A stretch of 64,000 nt of DNA, taken from NCBI RefSeq assembly GCF_018402035.1, contig NZ_JAGYJN010000001.1, forward strand, positions 372,001-436,000. Reading direction: 5' to 3'. The translations under genes and the position numbers were made by a program. Source of the stretch: Roseicyclus sp. GTDB lineage: Bacteria > Pseudomonadota > Alphaproteobacteria > Rhodobacterales > Rhodobacteraceae. Shown here one piece after another: positions 8,263-17,272 of the stretch (its first letter is position 1; every line of letters begins with the position of its first letter). Below the pieces are notes generated by a model. The model was not told the DNA's origin, did not search any database, and saw only the letters and a list, made by a program, of their open reading frames with translations.

Positions 8263-10308
8263 ATGACCCAAGATCCTCTCGTCATCTTTACCCCCTCAGG
8301 CAAGCGCGGCCGTTTTGCGATGGGCACCCCCATCCTGACCGCCGCACGGCAATTGGGGGTCGATCTCGATAGTGTCTGTGGCGGGCGCGGCATCTGCTCG
8401 AAATGTCAGATCGCGCCATCCTATGGCGATTTCCCCAAGCATGGCGTGACTGTCCATGACGGCGCGCTGTCGGAATGGAACGCGGTCGAGGACCGCTATC
8501 AGCGTGTGCGCGGCCTCAAACCCGGCAGGCGTCTGGGCTGTCAGGCAACCGTGCAGGGCGATATCGTCGTCGATGTACCGCCCGAAAGCCAAGTTCACCG
8601 CCAAGTCGTGCGCAAAGCGGCCTCGGCCCGCCATATCACCATGGATCCGGCCACGCGGTTGGTGCTGGTCGAGGTGGTCGAGCCCGACATGCATGAGCCC
8701 TCGGGCGATTTCGAGCGGCTGCAAGACGCGCTACGCGACCAATGGCAGATCAGCGGCGTGACAGCCCCGCTCAGCATTTTGCAACAGCTGCAACCGGCGC
8801 TGCGCAAGGGCAATTGGCAGGTCAGCGTCGCGCTGCATCAGCCAGCAAATAGCCAAGAATTCCAGATCGTCGGCATTTGGCCGGGGCTGCATGAGGGTGG
8901 TCTTTATGGCCTCGCGATCGACCTGGGATCGACCACGATTGCCGCGCATCTGTGCGATCTGTCCGATGGGCGGGTCTTGGCCTCCTCCGGCCTGATGAAC
9001 CCCCAGATCCGCTTTGGCGAAGATCTGATGAGCCGCGTCTCCTATGTCATGATGAACCCCGGCGGCGACCGCGAAATGACCGAGGCGGTGCAAGAGGCCA
9101 TCGCCAATCTGGCCGTTGAGATCGCGGCCGAAGCAGGGATCGACCCCGCCCTGATCTTCGAGACGGTGATCGTGTGCAACCCGGTCATGCATCATCTGCT
9201 TTTGGGGATCGACCCGGTGGAACTTGGCCAAGCTCCCTTTGCGCTTGCCACCTCGGGCAGCATGACCTTGCCCGCCCGCGAGCTTGGGCTGAATACAATC
9301 GCACCCACGGCACAGGTCTATCTCTTGCCCTGCATCGCGGGCCATGTAGGGGCCGATGCGGCCGCTGTGGCGCTATCAGAAGAACCCGATCAGGCCGAGG
9401 TTTTGACGCTGATCGTCGATGTCGGCACCAATGCCGAGATCCTCTTGGGCGACAAATCGGGCGTGCTGGCCTGTTCCTCGCCCACGGGCCCCGCGTTCGA
9501 GGGCGCGCAGATTAGCGCAGGCCAGCGTGCCGCGCCCGGCGCGATTGAACGGATCGAGATTGACCCCGCGACCAAAGAGCCGCGTTTCCGCGTCATCGGC
9601 TGCGATCTTTGGTCGAATGATCCGGGCTTTGCCGAGGCCACGAAAGACACGGGCGTCACCGGCATCTGCGGATCTGGCATTATCGAGGCGGTGGCCGAAA
9701 TGCGCATGGCGGGGCTGCTTGATGCCTCGGGCCTGATCGGCGGGCCGGAGGCCACCGGCACCGCGCGTTGTGAGCCCACAGGGCGCACCTTTGAATACCT
9801 GGTCCATGACACGACCGAGACAGGTGGGCCGCGCATCACCGTGACCCAAGGCGATATCCGCGCCATCCAGCTTGCCAAATCCGCGCTCTACGCGGGCGCG
9901 CGGCTGCTGATGGACAAGCGCGGCGTTGACCGTGTGGACCGCGTCGTTCTGGCAGGTGCCTTTGGCGCGCATATCAGCCCCAAGCATGCGATGGTTCTGG
10001 GCATGATCCCCGATGTCGCGCTTGATCATGTGACGAGTGCGGGCAATGCGGCGGGTCATGGCGCACGGATCGCGCTGTGCAACCGCGCCGCGCGCACGCG
10101 CATCGAGGCGGTGGTCAAAACCATCGACAAGATCGAGACCGCGATCGAGCCACGCTTTCAAGAGCATTTCGTCAATGCAAACGCGATCCCCCATGCAACC
10201 GATCCCTTCCCGGAATTGGCCAAGATCGCCCACCTGCCCCATGTCGCCTTCGGGGCATCGGGCATGGCACCGGGCGATGGTGGCGGACGGCGACGTCGGC
10301 GCGGTTGA
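8263..10308 (+). CDS. Ferredoxin/ASKHA (DUF4445) corrinoid activation protein
   Basis: 681 residues. Homologous in layout to RamA-type reductive activators, which use ATP and an iron-sulfur centre to return inactive Co(II) corrinoid to Co(I). The N-terminal plant-type 2Fe-2S ferredoxin motif is CGGRGICSKC (about residues 36-45) with the fourth Cys in RRLGCQATV near 89. A linker follows, then the ASKHA domain from about 218: GLAIDLGSTTIAAHL, CNPVMHHLLLGIDP, VDVGTNAEILLG, CSSPTGPAFEGAQI and VVLAGAFGAHISP. The ATG at 8263 has only a weak GAG ribosome site and lies 23 bp after a strong palindrome. It is the last gene of the operon. The corrinoid protein it would act on is not present here. Confidence 0.92.
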   Translation: MTQDPLVIFTPSGKRGRFAMGTPILTAARQLGVDLDSVCGGRGICSKCQIAPSYGDFPKHGVTVHDGALSEWNAVEDRYQRVRGLKPGRRLGCQATVQGDIVVDVPPESQVHRQVVRKAASARHITMDPATRLVLVEVVEPDMHEPSGDFERLQDALRDQWQISGVTAPLSILQQLQPALRKGNWQVSVALHQPANSQEFQIVGIWPGLHEGGLYGLAIDLGSTTIAAHLCDLSDGRVLASSGLMNPQIRFGEDLMSRVSYVMMNPGGDREMTEAVQEAIANLAVEIAAEAGIDPALIFETVIVCNPVMHHLLLGIDPVELGQAPFALATSGSMTLPARELGLNTIAPTAQVYLLPCIAGHVGADAAAVALSEEPDQAEVLTLIVDVGTNAEILLGDKSGVLACSSPTGPAFEGAQISAGQRAAPGAIERIEIDPATKEPRFRVIGCDLWSNDPGFAEATKDTGVTGICGSGIIEAVAEMRMAGLLDASGLIGGPEATGTARCEPTGRTFEYLVHDTTETGGPRITVTQGDIRAIQLAKSALYAGARLLMDKRGVDRVDRVVLAGAFGAHISPKHAMVLGMIPDVALDHVTSAGNAAGHGARIALCNRAARTRIEAVVKTIDKIETAIEPRFQEHFVNANAIPHATDPFPELAKIAHLPHVAFGASGMAPGDGGGRRRRRG

Positions 10309-10364
10309 GCCTTTGGTCGGGCCTTGACGGGCCCGCCCCTGCGGGACTATGCCAACGCTTATAG

Positions 10365-10438
10365 GCGGGTATGATGTAATGGTAGCCTGTCAGCTTCCCA
10401 AGCTGAACGCGCGGGTTCGATTCCCGCTACCCGCTCCA
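10365..10438 (+). tRNA. tRNA-Gly (anticodon CCC)
   Basis: 74 nt including encoded CCA. Acceptor GCGGGTA (10365-10371) pairs with TACCCGC (10428-10434), followed by T and CCA. The D-arm region contains ATGTAATGGTAGC, the anticodon stem TCAGC/GCTGA encloses the loop TTCCCAA, and the T-arm reads GCGGGTTCGATTCCCGC. The loop centre CCC reads glycine GGG codons. It stands alone; a TTGACG at 10324-10329 upstream could be its -35 element. Confidence 0.96.
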
Positions 10439-10556
10439 GTTTCCTGACATCGCATAGACCAAAATCGCTGCGCGCGGTCGGGCAAAATACCCCGAAATTG
10501 TTTCCCCATCGCCGCAATGTCGCCGCAACAGGCGGGCATTGTCGGTGTCATGGAAA

Positions 10557-10641
10557 CGGCGGGCGCCTCCCTTCCCGCAATGATCCGACCTCCCTGTCCC
10601 TCGTAAGGGCCGCGCTCCCTCCAAGACGCGGCCCTTTTTTT
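10557..10641 (+). ncRNA. Possible small RNA with C/U-rich anti-Shine-Dalgarno loops
   Basis: No reading frame is convincing in 10439-10640, yet a strong rightward terminator ends the region. Upstream of it GCGGG (10559-10563) pairs with CCCGC (10574-10578), presenting the loop CGCCTCCCTT. An unpaired ACCTCCC follows at 10588-10594, and the terminator loop itself reads CTCCCTCC. Three CCTCCC-type motifs in loops or linkers resemble the C/U-rich-loop small RNAs known in Alphaproteobacteria. The 5' end and promoter are not identified, so the boundaries are approximate. It could instead be the 3' trailer of the tRNA transcript. Confidence 0.4.
10607..10641 (+). terminator. Strong intrinsic terminator, rightward
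   Basis: GGGCCGCG (10607-10614) pairs perfectly with CGCGGCCC (10627-10634) around a 12-base loop and is followed by seven T (10635-10641). It ends plus-strand transcription before the leftward AbrB-type gene, whose stop codon overlaps the last T. No plus-strand protein gene ends here. Confidence 0.9.
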
Positions 10642-11675
10642 CATCCGCGCCGGGCCCAAACAACCATGACCGGCACCATCACGGTCAGCGCCAAAAGCCG
10701 AAACACGTGATGGGCAGCGACAAAGGCGGGCTCTAGCCCCGTCTCGATGGCAATCGCGGCCATCACCTCGACCCCGCCGGGCGCAAAGGCCAAAAGCAAC
10801 ACCGCAGGCGGCAGTCCCACGATCTCAGAGGCCAGCACCGCGCCAAGTGCTGCCACGCCACAGGCGATGAAGGTGCACACGAGCCCCGCCATCAACGCGC
10901 CCAGCAATCCGGCACGATCCACGCCAATGAAGCGCGTACCGATGAGTGAGCCCATCGCGATAAAGGCCGCCCCGATCACCCAAGCGGGCAGCGCGCCGGG
11001 GGTCAGATCACTCGCCTGGCCCAAGGCCGACACGGCCATCGCGCCCAGCAAAAGCGGGGCCGGGATCTGGAGGCGTTTCAACACCCAGCCCAAGGCGAGC
11101 GATAGCGGAAAGATCAGCGCCAAACCCCAAATCGCGATCATCCCGCGATCGGCCAATTGCGACGTCCCCTCAACCCCCCAAAGCGCCACCAAGACCGGCA
11201 CCACAAGGGTCAAGAGCAACACACGCATGGATTGCACCAAGGCCACGCGCGGCACATCTGCCCCCATATCCGTGGACAGGCCCAGCACATAGCTCAGATG
11301 GCCGGGCGTGGCTGATAGCATCGCTGTCATGCGGTCAAAGCGGAATATCCGCTCTAGCGCGATCATCGCAAAGACCAGCACAAAGACCAATGTCACCAGC
11401 AAAACAGCCAGCGACAGCGGCCATGCCATCGCGGTCGAGATCACCTCGGGGGTGACCGTGCTGCCGATGGAGACGCCGATCAGCAAAAATACGCCATCGC
11501 GCAAGGCGGGTGGAATGATGCAGCGCACCCCAAGGATCGTGGCGATAGACACGGCCGTGGCCGGGCCGGTCAACAAGGCGGCGGGAAAGCCGATGGCCCA
11601 AAACAGCGCAGCCCCCGCCGACCCGATGATCAAGGCCATGGCGGCTGCACGCCAGTCTGGATGAATTGCTTGCAC
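10641..11675 (-). CDS. AbrB family membrane protein (duplicated AbrB domain, TIGR03082 type)
   Basis: 344 residues and about ten hydrophobic segments in two similar halves. The segments LTGPATAVSIATILG and VFLLIGVSIGSTVTPEV in the first half match ALPAWVIGAAFIAMGSLIGTRF and LLLAFAPGGVEVMAAIAIETG in the second. Databases call this family 'AbrB transcriptional regulator' or 'ammonia monooxygenase', but the sequence is a polytopic inner-membrane protein with no DNA-binding AbrB fold. A regulator or transport role is unproven. The GTG start at 11675 is preceded by GAGG at a good distance; an ATG at 11639 is the alternative. It is transcribed alone, with a thioesterase gene diverging from it. Confidence 0.8.
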   Translation of the reverse strand: MQAIHPDWRAAAMALIIGSAGAALFWAIGFPAALLTGPATAVSIATILGVRCIIPPALRDGVFLLIGVSIGSTVTPEVISTAMAWPLSLAVLLVTLVFVLVFAMIALERIFRFDRMTAMLSATPGHLSYVLGLSTDMGADVPRVALVQSMRVLLLTLVVPVLVALWGVEGTSQLADRGMIAIWGLALIFPLSLALGWVLKRLQIPAPLLLGAMAVSALGQASDLTPGALPAWVIGAAFIAMGSLIGTRFIGVDRAGLLGALMAGLVCTFIACGVAALGAVLASEIVGLPPAVLLLAFAPGGVEVMAAIAIETGLEPAFVAAHHVFRLLALTVMVPVMVVWARRG

Positions 11676-11818
11676 GCCAATGGCCTCGCGTTGTCATCGT
11701 CCCGTGCAAGATGTATCCGACCCATCGGCGAATGGAAGCGCGATCAACATTGACCCAAGTGCCAAGCCCGGCCCGCAATCTGTTTGCGCATGGGCAGGCG
11801 TCGCGCCACAGAAAGGTG

Positions 11819-12313
11819 ATGCAGTTGGATTATCTCACACCAATCACGCCCGAAGGGCTGCGGCGCGCAGGCATTGGCGCACCTTGGGGCTTCGGCATCG
11901 CCGACCGCGTCCGCTTTAGCGAGTTGGACGCCTTGGGCCATGTCAACAACACCGCCTATCTGCGCTGGTTCGAGAACTTGCGCCTGTCTTATCTGGCGGC
12001 GCGCCATGTCACCGATTACGGCCCCGACAGCCCAAAGCTTGTCCTTAAGCGCACAAGCTGTGACTACATGGCCGAGATGTTCCGCGGGATGGATTACATC
12101 GTCACGGGCCGCACGCGGGCCTTTCGCACCACGTCGTTTACCATGGAGTTCGGCGTGTTTTTGCCCAACCACGATGGGCCAGCGAAACAGATGGCGGCGG
12201 GCGAGGCGATCTTGGTCTTGCTCAACCGCACGGGCGACGGGCGTTTTCCCATTCCACCCGCTGGTTGCCAAGCCTTTGTGACCGAAGATGGCGCGGTGGC
12301 TGAACGCGCCTGA
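11819..12313 (+). CDS. Acyl-CoA thioesterase family protein (hotdog fold, 4HBT type)
   Basis: 164 residues. A hotdog thioesterase that hydrolyses acyl-CoA or acyl-ACP thioesters. The 4HBT signature is RFSELDALGHVNNTAYLRWFE (about 32-52), where the Asp is the usual catalytic residue and HVNN the conserved turn. The length fits a single hotdog domain acting as a dimer or tetramer. The ATG at 11819 has GAAAGG only two bases away, closer than ideal, but the protein N-terminus fits the family. It stands alone between the AbrB-type gene and the convergent pgi. The natural substrate cannot be predicted. Confidence 0.85.
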   Translation: MQLDYLTPITPEGLRRAGIGAPWGFGIADRVRFSELDALGHVNNTAYLRWFENLRLSYLAARHVTDYGPDSPKLVLKRTSCDYMAEMFRGMDYIVTGRTRAFRTTSFTMEFGVFLPNHDGPAKQMAAGEAILVLLNRTGDGRFPIPPAGCQAFVTEDGAVAERA

Positions 12314-12359
12314 TACGCTTCAATGCCGCGCATGCAACCGCCCGTAAGGGGCGCGCCCC

Positions 12360-13967
12360 TCAGTGACCGCGCACGAAATCGATGAGTTGCCTTGTCGAGC
12401 CGTCCTTATCTGCGCCATCGGCCTCGCCTGCCAAAACGGGTTCCAGCGCGGTGGCCAAGACCTTGCCCAACTCCACCCCCCATTGATCGAAGCTGTTGAT
12501 CCCAAGGATCACACCCTCAACAAAGACGCGATGCTCGTAAAGCGCGATGATTTGGCCCAAAACGAAGGGCGTCAGCTTGCGGTAGATCAAGGTGGTTGAG
12601 GGGCGATTGCCCGGAAAAACGCGGTGGCGGGCCTGCATCTCCAATTCCGCGCCGCCCAAACCTTGGCCGGCCATCAATTGCCGCGCCACATCCAAGCTGC
12701 GCCCCCGCATCAGCGCCTCGGATTGGGCAAAGCAATTGGCCAAAAGCAGGCGATGATGATGGGCCAGCTCTGGCTCATGGCCTTCGGCGGCGATCAAGAA
12801 CTCACATGGGATCACCCGCGTGCCTTGATGGATCAGCTGGTAGAAGGCGTGCTGGCCATTGGTGCCGGGTTCACCCCAAACGACCGGGCCGGAGTGGTGG
12901 GCAAGATCGCTTCCATCCATTGCCACGCGCTTGCCGTTACTTTCCATCTCAAGCTGCTGAAGATAGGCGGGCAAGCGTGCAAGCCGTTGATCATAGGGCA
13001 AAACCGCGCGTGTGGCATGGCCCAAAACCTGATTGTGCCACAGCCCGACAAGCGCCAAGATGACTGGCATATTCTGATCGATGGGTGCCGTGCGGAAATG
13101 GTCATCCATCGCGGATGCCCCATCCAAAAACGCCGCGAACCGCTCTGGCCCAATCGCCAAGACCAGCCCAAGGCCGATGGGGCCCCAAAGCGAATAGCGC
13201 CCGCCCACCCAATCGGCAAAGCCAAAGACGCGATCAGGCGCGATGCCAAAGGCGCTGGTGCGCGCAAGTGCGGTCGAAACGGCCACGAACTGCGCCGCCG
13301 GATCATCAACGCGACGCGCCATCCATGCGCGCGCGGTTTCGGCATTGGTCATGGTCTCGATGGTGGTAAAGGTCTTGGAGGCGACGATCACCAAAGTTGT
13401 TTTTGGATCAAGCTCTTGCAAGGTGTCGTTGATATGTGCCCCATCAACGTTCGAGACGTAATGCACCCGTGGTCCATCATGATATGGGGCCAGCGCCAAT
13501 GTCGCCATCGCAGGCCCAAGATCCGAGCCGCCGATGCCGATATTGACCACATCGGTATAACGCCCGCCCGCGCCCGTGATCGCACCGCTGCGCACCCCGT
13601 CGGCAAAGGCGAAAAGCCGCGCGCGCGTGGCCATGATCTCGGGCAAAACATCTTGGCCATTCACGACAATCGGCCCTGACGGCGCACGCAGCGCGCAATG
13701 CAGCACCGCGCGCCCCTCGGTCTGGTTGATCGCCTCGCCCGCGAACATGGCGGCGCGACGCCCCTCCAGATCGGCGGCCCGCGCCAGATCGCACAAAAGC
13801 GTCAGCGCCTCGGCGTCGAGATTGGTTTTCGAGGCATCAAGCAGCATCTCGCCCAAGCGCCACGAAAACCGCTGCGCACGGTCCGGCGCATCAAAGAGCT
13901 CCAAGATACTGCGCGCCGCGGTCTTGGCGGCGTGGTCTTTGAGTGCTGTCCAGATCGCGTCCATCAT
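12360..13967 (-). CDS. pgi: Glucose-6-phosphate isomerase
   Basis: About 535 residues. Interconverts glucose 6-phosphate and fructose 6-phosphate in the cytoplasm. Recognisable blocks are [15 protein letters not shown] (near 148), the sugar-isomerase stretch [35 protein letters not shown], and [24 protein letters not shown], which carries the catalytic Glu. The end [12 protein letters not shown] is the PGI signature. Two ATG codons in tandem (13967 and 13964) follow GGAG; the choice changes one residue. It is the last gene of zwf-pgl-pgi and starts three bases after the pgl stop. With an Entner-Doudoroff pathway it probably returns fructose 6-phosphate to glucose 6-phosphate. Confidence 0.96.
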   Translation of the reverse strand: MMDAIWTALKDHAAKTAARSILELFDAPDRAQRFSWRLGEMLLDASKTNLDAEALTLLCDLARAADLEGRRAAMFAGEAINQTEGRAVLHCALRAPSGPIVVNGQDVLPEIMATRARLFAFADGVRSGAITGAGGRYTDVVNIGIGGSDLGPAMATLALAPYHDGPRVHYVSNVDGAHINDTLQELDPKTTLVIVASKTFTTIETMTNAETARAWMARRVDDPAAQFVAVSTALARTSAFGIAPDRVFGFADWVGGRYSLWGPIGLGLVLAIGPERFAAFLDGASAMDDHFRTAPIDQNMPVILALVGLWHNQVLGHATRAVLPYDQRLARLPAYLQQLEMESNGKRVAMDGSDLAHHSGPVVWGEPGTNGQHAFYQLIHQGTRVIPCEFLIAAEGHEPELAHHHRLLLANCFAQSEALMRGRSLDVARQLMAGQGLGGAELEMQARHRVFPGNRPSTTLIYRKLTPFVLGQIIALYEHRVFVEGVILGINSFDQWGVELGKVLATALEPVLAGEADGADKDGSTRQLIDFVRGH

Positions 13968-13969
13968 TC

Positions 13970-14641
13970 CTACTCCGCCCAATGCACGACCGCTTGGCCC
14001 AAAACACAGGCGACAGGCGCCTCAAGCGGTGAAAGCGTTGCGGCCCGTTCGATGGCCGCACGCTTGGCCGCCCCGGTGATCACGATATGGGTCGCAAGTG
14101 CCGCGCGCAGCACCGGCGCGGTCAGGGTGATGCGCGGCTCGCCCGCCGCATCGGCCCGCATCGCCATCAAGGGCGGCGCGTCATCGGCCAAGGCCGCGGC
14201 CAGATTGTCGGCACCGGGAAACAGGCTTGCGGTATGCATATCCTCGCCCATGCCGAGCAGCAGCACCGAGAGCGGCAAATGCGCCGCTACCCCATCGCAA
14301 AGTGCCCCGATCTTTTCCTCAGGCGTCGACGCCTCGGCATAAAGCGGGATGAAGGTTGCGCGTTTCGCCTTTGAAATTAAGAGACGTTTCTTGATCAGCG
14401 CGGTGTTCGAGCGCGGGCTATCCTCTGGCACCCAACGCTCGTCGTTCAACACCACGGCGACCCGGTCCCAATCCAGATCTTGGGCCGCCATTACATCGAA
14501 AATCGGCCCCGGCGTCGTGCCACCCGGCACCGAAATGGTCACGTGCTCTTGGCTGCGCAGCGCCATGGCCAGATCGCCGGTCAGGCGGTCGGCTAGGGCC
14601 AGCATCATCATCTCGCGATCCGGGTAGGCGATGAATTCCAT
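13970..14641 (-). CDS. pgl: 6-phosphogluconolactonase
   Basis: 223 residues. Hydrolyses 6-phosphogluconolactone to 6-phosphogluconate, the second step of the oxidative pentose phosphate and Entner-Doudoroff routes. Family motifs are [17 protein letters not shown] (near 40), [17 protein letters not shown] (near 64), [17 protein letters not shown] (near 130) and a late hydrophobic VITGAAKR. The [14 protein letters not shown] block contains the catalytic region. The ATG at 14641 begins one base after the zwf stop, with AGGA about 9 bases upstream, so translation is likely coupled. An upstream in-frame start would overlap zwf further and lacks a ribosome site. Confidence 0.95.
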   Translation of the reverse strand: MEFIAYPDREMMMLALADRLTGDLAMALRSQEHVTISVPGGTTPGPIFDVMAAQDLDWDRVAVVLNDERWVPEDSPRSNTALIKKRLLISKAKRATFIPLYAEASTPEEKIGALCDGVAAHLPLSVLLLGMGEDMHTASLFPGADNLAAALADDAPPLMAMRADAAGEPRITLTAPVLRAALATHIVITGAAKRAAIERAATLSPLEAPVACVLGQAVVHWAE

Positions 14642-14642
14642 C

Positions 14643-16088
14643 TCAAATATCCTGCCAGCGGCGGCCATCTTGATGCATCAAGATCGCGGCCTCTTCGGGT
14701 CCGGTGCTGCCCGGCGCATAGGGCAAGGGGCGGGTGCCTTGCGCCTCCCATGCGGCGATGATGGGGTCGGTCCAGCCCCAAGCGGCCTCAACCTCGTCGC
14801 CGCGCATGAAGAGTGTCTGATTGCCCCGGATCACATCCATGATTAGCCGCTCATAGGCATCGGGCACATCGGCGGCCTCTGGCCCCAATGCCTCGGCAAA
14901 GCTCATGTCGAGCGGCACATCGATCAGCCGCATGCCGCCCGGCCCCGGTTCCTTGATCGTGACGCGTAGATCGATCCCCTCGTCAGGTTGCAAACGGATC
15001 GACAGCACATTGGCCCGCCGCCCGGCATCGGCATCAAAGATCGAATGGGGCGGTGTCTTGAAATGGATCACGATCTCGGATTTGCGCGCCTTCATCCGCT
15101 TGCCAGTGCGCAGGTAAAAGGGCGTGCCGTTCCACCGCCAATTGGCGATTTGCAGCTTCATCGCGATGAAACTTTCCGTGCGGCTGGCGGGGTTTTCAAC
15201 ATCATCCAAATAGGATGGTTTGACGCCTGCCTGATACTGGCCGCGCACGATCTGTTTCTGCGCAACGGGCTCCAAGGCACGGATCACCTTGAGTTTTTCG
15301 TCGCGCACGGCATCGGGTTCAAAGCGCGCCGGTGGCTCCATCGCGGTCAGGCACAACAGCTGCATGAGATGGTTTTGCACCATGTCCCGCATCGCCCCGG
15401 ATTTGTCGTAATAGGCACCGCGCCCGCCCACGCCCACCTCTTCGGCGACCGTGATCTGCACATGATCGACATATTGCGCGTTCCACAGCGGCTCGAACAG
15501 CGTATTGCCGAAACGCACCGCCATCAGGTTTTGCACCGTCTCTTTGCCCAAGTAGTGATCGATGCGGTAAATCTGTGTCTCGTTGAAATGCGCGGCCAGC
15601 GTCGCATTCAGTGCGCGCGCCGTTTCGCGGTCACGGCCAAAGGGTTTTTCAACAACGATCCGCGCATCTTGGCGCGCGATGTTAAAGTGATGAAGCCGCT
15701 CGGCCAGCGCCCCAAACAGGCTGGGCGCGACCGAAAAGTAAAAGGCCTGCACCACATCGGGGCGCATCATCTGTGCCAATTCGGCCCAACCACCCTCGCC
15801 CATCGCATCCACGGCGACATAGCGCAGCCGTGCACAGAAAGCCGCAAGGCTGTCTTGGTCGCGCTTTGTTGCGGGCAAGAATGTCTCGATCGCCTCGACC
15901 ACCTGCGCGACAAAAGCAGCGCTGTCTTGCTCAGTGCGCGCAGCCCCGATGATACTTGCATCAGGCGGCATCTGGCCGTCACAGAACCGCCGATACAGCC
16001 CGGGCAAGATCTTGCGCCGCGCCAGATCGCCGGTTGCACCGAAAATCACAAGGTCGAATGGCTCGACCGGGATGACACGCGAAACCAT
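14643..16088 (-). CDS. zwf: Glucose-6-phosphate 1-dehydrogenase
   Basis: 481 residues. Oxidises glucose 6-phosphate to 6-phosphogluconolactone with NADP+ or NAD+. The nucleotide-binding motif is VIFGATGDLARRKILPGLY (near 15-33), the substrate site RIDHYLGKE (near 175) contains the catalytic His neighbourhood, and EKPFGRD lies near 148. The ATG at 16088 follows GGAAGG by about six bases; an in-frame start 15 bases upstream lacks support. It leads the zwf-pgl-pgi operon. A perfect 18-bp LacI-type palindrome lies 31 bp upstream of the start, and its GTTAGCGCTAAC core recurs upstream of edd, so the two operons probably share a repressor. Confidence 0.97.
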   Translation of the reverse strand: MVSRVIPVEPFDLVIFGATGDLARRKILPGLYRRFCDGQMPPDASIIGAARTEQDSAAFVAQVVEAIETFLPATKRDQDSLAAFCARLRYVAVDAMGEGGWAELAQMMRPDVVQAFYFSVAPSLFGALAERLHHFNIARQDARIVVEKPFGRDRETARALNATLAAHFNETQIYRIDHYLGKETVQNLMAVRFGNTLFEPLWNAQYVDHVQITVAEEVGVGGRGAYYDKSGAMRDMVQNHLMQLLCLTAMEPPARFEPDAVRDEKLKVIRALEPVAQKQIVRGQYQAGVKPSYLDDVENPASRTESFIAMKLQIANWRWNGTPFYLRTGKRMKARKSEIVIHFKTPPHSIFDADAGRRANVLSIRLQPDEGIDLRVTIKEPGPGGMRLIDVPLDMSFAEALGPEAADVPDAYERLIMDVIRGNQTLFMRGDEVEAAWGWTDPIIAAWEAQGTRPLPYAPGSTGPEEAAILMHQDGRRWQDI

Positions 16089-16118
16089 TTTTCGCCTTCC
16101 CACTTCAGCAAAACCGAG

Positions 16119-16136
16119 GCCGTTAGCGCTAACGGC
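16119..16136. promoter_or_regulatory. LacI-type operator upstream of zwf
   Basis: GCCGTTAGCGCTAACGGC is a perfect 18-bp palindrome with the central CG pair typical of LacI-family sites, 31 bp upstream of the zwf ATG. The 12-bp core GTTAGCGCTAAC is identical to that upstream of edd. The cognate regulator is not evident in this window. Confidence 0.75.
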
Positions 16137-16199
16137 CCCTCTTGCCCCGGCAATATACGCAGCCGCCGCGCAAGTCCAGCAAAAGCGGCGAATGCGCGT

Positions 16200-17162
16200 T
16201 CACGGCTGCATGGCGCAGAGCAGTTCGAACATCACCGACGCGCCCAACCATGCGGTAATGCCGCCGTTGTCAAAAGGCGGCGAGACCTCGACCAGATCGG
16301 CACCGATGATATCCAGCCTGCGCAGTGCGCGCACGCATTTGATCGCCTCGAAACTGGTGGGTCCGCCCACCTCAGGCGTACCAGTGCCGGGCGCATAGGC
16401 GGGATCGATGAAATCGATATCGAAACTCACATATGTGGGGCCGGTCCCCACCACTTCGCGCGCGATCTGCATGACCTTTGTCCAGCCAAGGTCCATGCAT
16501 TCCTCGATCGGCATGATCCGCACGCCCCGTTCGATCCCGTAATCGAAATCGGCGGTGTTGTAAGATGTCCCGCGCATCCCCGCCATCACGCAGCGCGTCG
16601 GGTCAAGGCAGCCCTCTTCGATTGCTTGGCGAAACGGGTTGCCATGGGTCAGGGTGCGACCGCCGAAATAGGGCGGGTAAAGGTCGGTGTGACTATCAAG
16701 CAGCACCAGCCCAAATGGCGCACCACGCGCCGCGCGCAAGGCGCGCAGCACGGTCAGCGTGCATAGGTGATCGCCGCCGACCATAAAGGGCCGGATATTT
16801 TGCGCCAGCATGCCCGCGACAAAGCTTTGGGCATTGCCAAGGGCCTCGTCTTGGTCAACCGGGCTCATCGCGACATCGCCCAGATCGGCGATGCGCGCGG
16901 TCTTGAACGGCTCTTGCGCGGTGGCGCGGTTGCGCTCGCGGATCATGGTCGAGGCATCGCGCAAAGCGCGCGGCCCATGCCGCGCCCCCGGCCTATTCGA
17001 TGTCGCCCCATCCCACGGCAGGCCGAATATCCCGATATCCACATCTGCGCGACGCGGGTGGTCGGCCGGCAGATAGGGCAACCGCATGAAACTCGGCACG
17101 CCCGCATAACGCGGAAGATCGGTGCCAGAGGGCGGCTGAAAGAATGGATCAGACATGTGCAT
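16200..17162 (-). CDS. Agmatinase/ureohydrolase family protein
   Basis: 320 residues. A binuclear manganese enzyme of the arginase superfamily that cleaves urea from a guanidino compound (agmatine, guanidinobutyrate or similar). Metal ligands are visible in MVGGDHL (near 125), LDSHTD (near 150) and SFDIDFIDP (near 245); the second reads DSHTD instead of the more usual DAHxD. GLPWDGATSNRPGARHGP near 50 is the family N-terminal signature. Start is ATG 17162 or 17156; neither has a good ribosome site. It lies downstream of the HNH gene on the same strand but 110 bp away. The substrate is not predictable; 'agmatinase' is a family label. Confidence 0.87.
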   Translation of the reverse strand: MHMSDPFFQPPSGTDLPRYAGVPSFMRLPYLPADHPRRADVDIGIFGLPWDGATSNRPGARHGPRALRDASTMIRERNRATAQEPFKTARIADLGDVAMSPVDQDEALGNAQSFVAGMLAQNIRPFMVGGDHLCTLTVLRALRAARGAPFGLVLLDSHTDLYPPYFGGRTLTHGNPFRQAIEEGCLDPTRCVMAGMRGTSYNTADFDYGIERGVRIMPIEECMDLGWTKVMQIAREVVGTGPTYVSFDIDFIDPAYAPGTGTPEVGGPTSFEAIKCVRALRRLDIIGADLVEVSPPFDNGGITAWLGASVMFELLCAMQP

Positions 17163-17272
17163 CGCTTTCGAACAGGGCTGGGGCGATGTTACCGGGTCAA
17201 GACGGCGCTGTCACGCGGCCTGCACCTTGAGCGCCCTGAACATGCGCAAGCAGCACAAGCCAGCGGTGGCGA

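Noticed and set aside
14988-16766. Nearly 600-codon plus-strand frame opposite zwf
   Set aside because: Antisense to zwf and the ureohydrolase, both supported by motifs; composition typical of a shadow.
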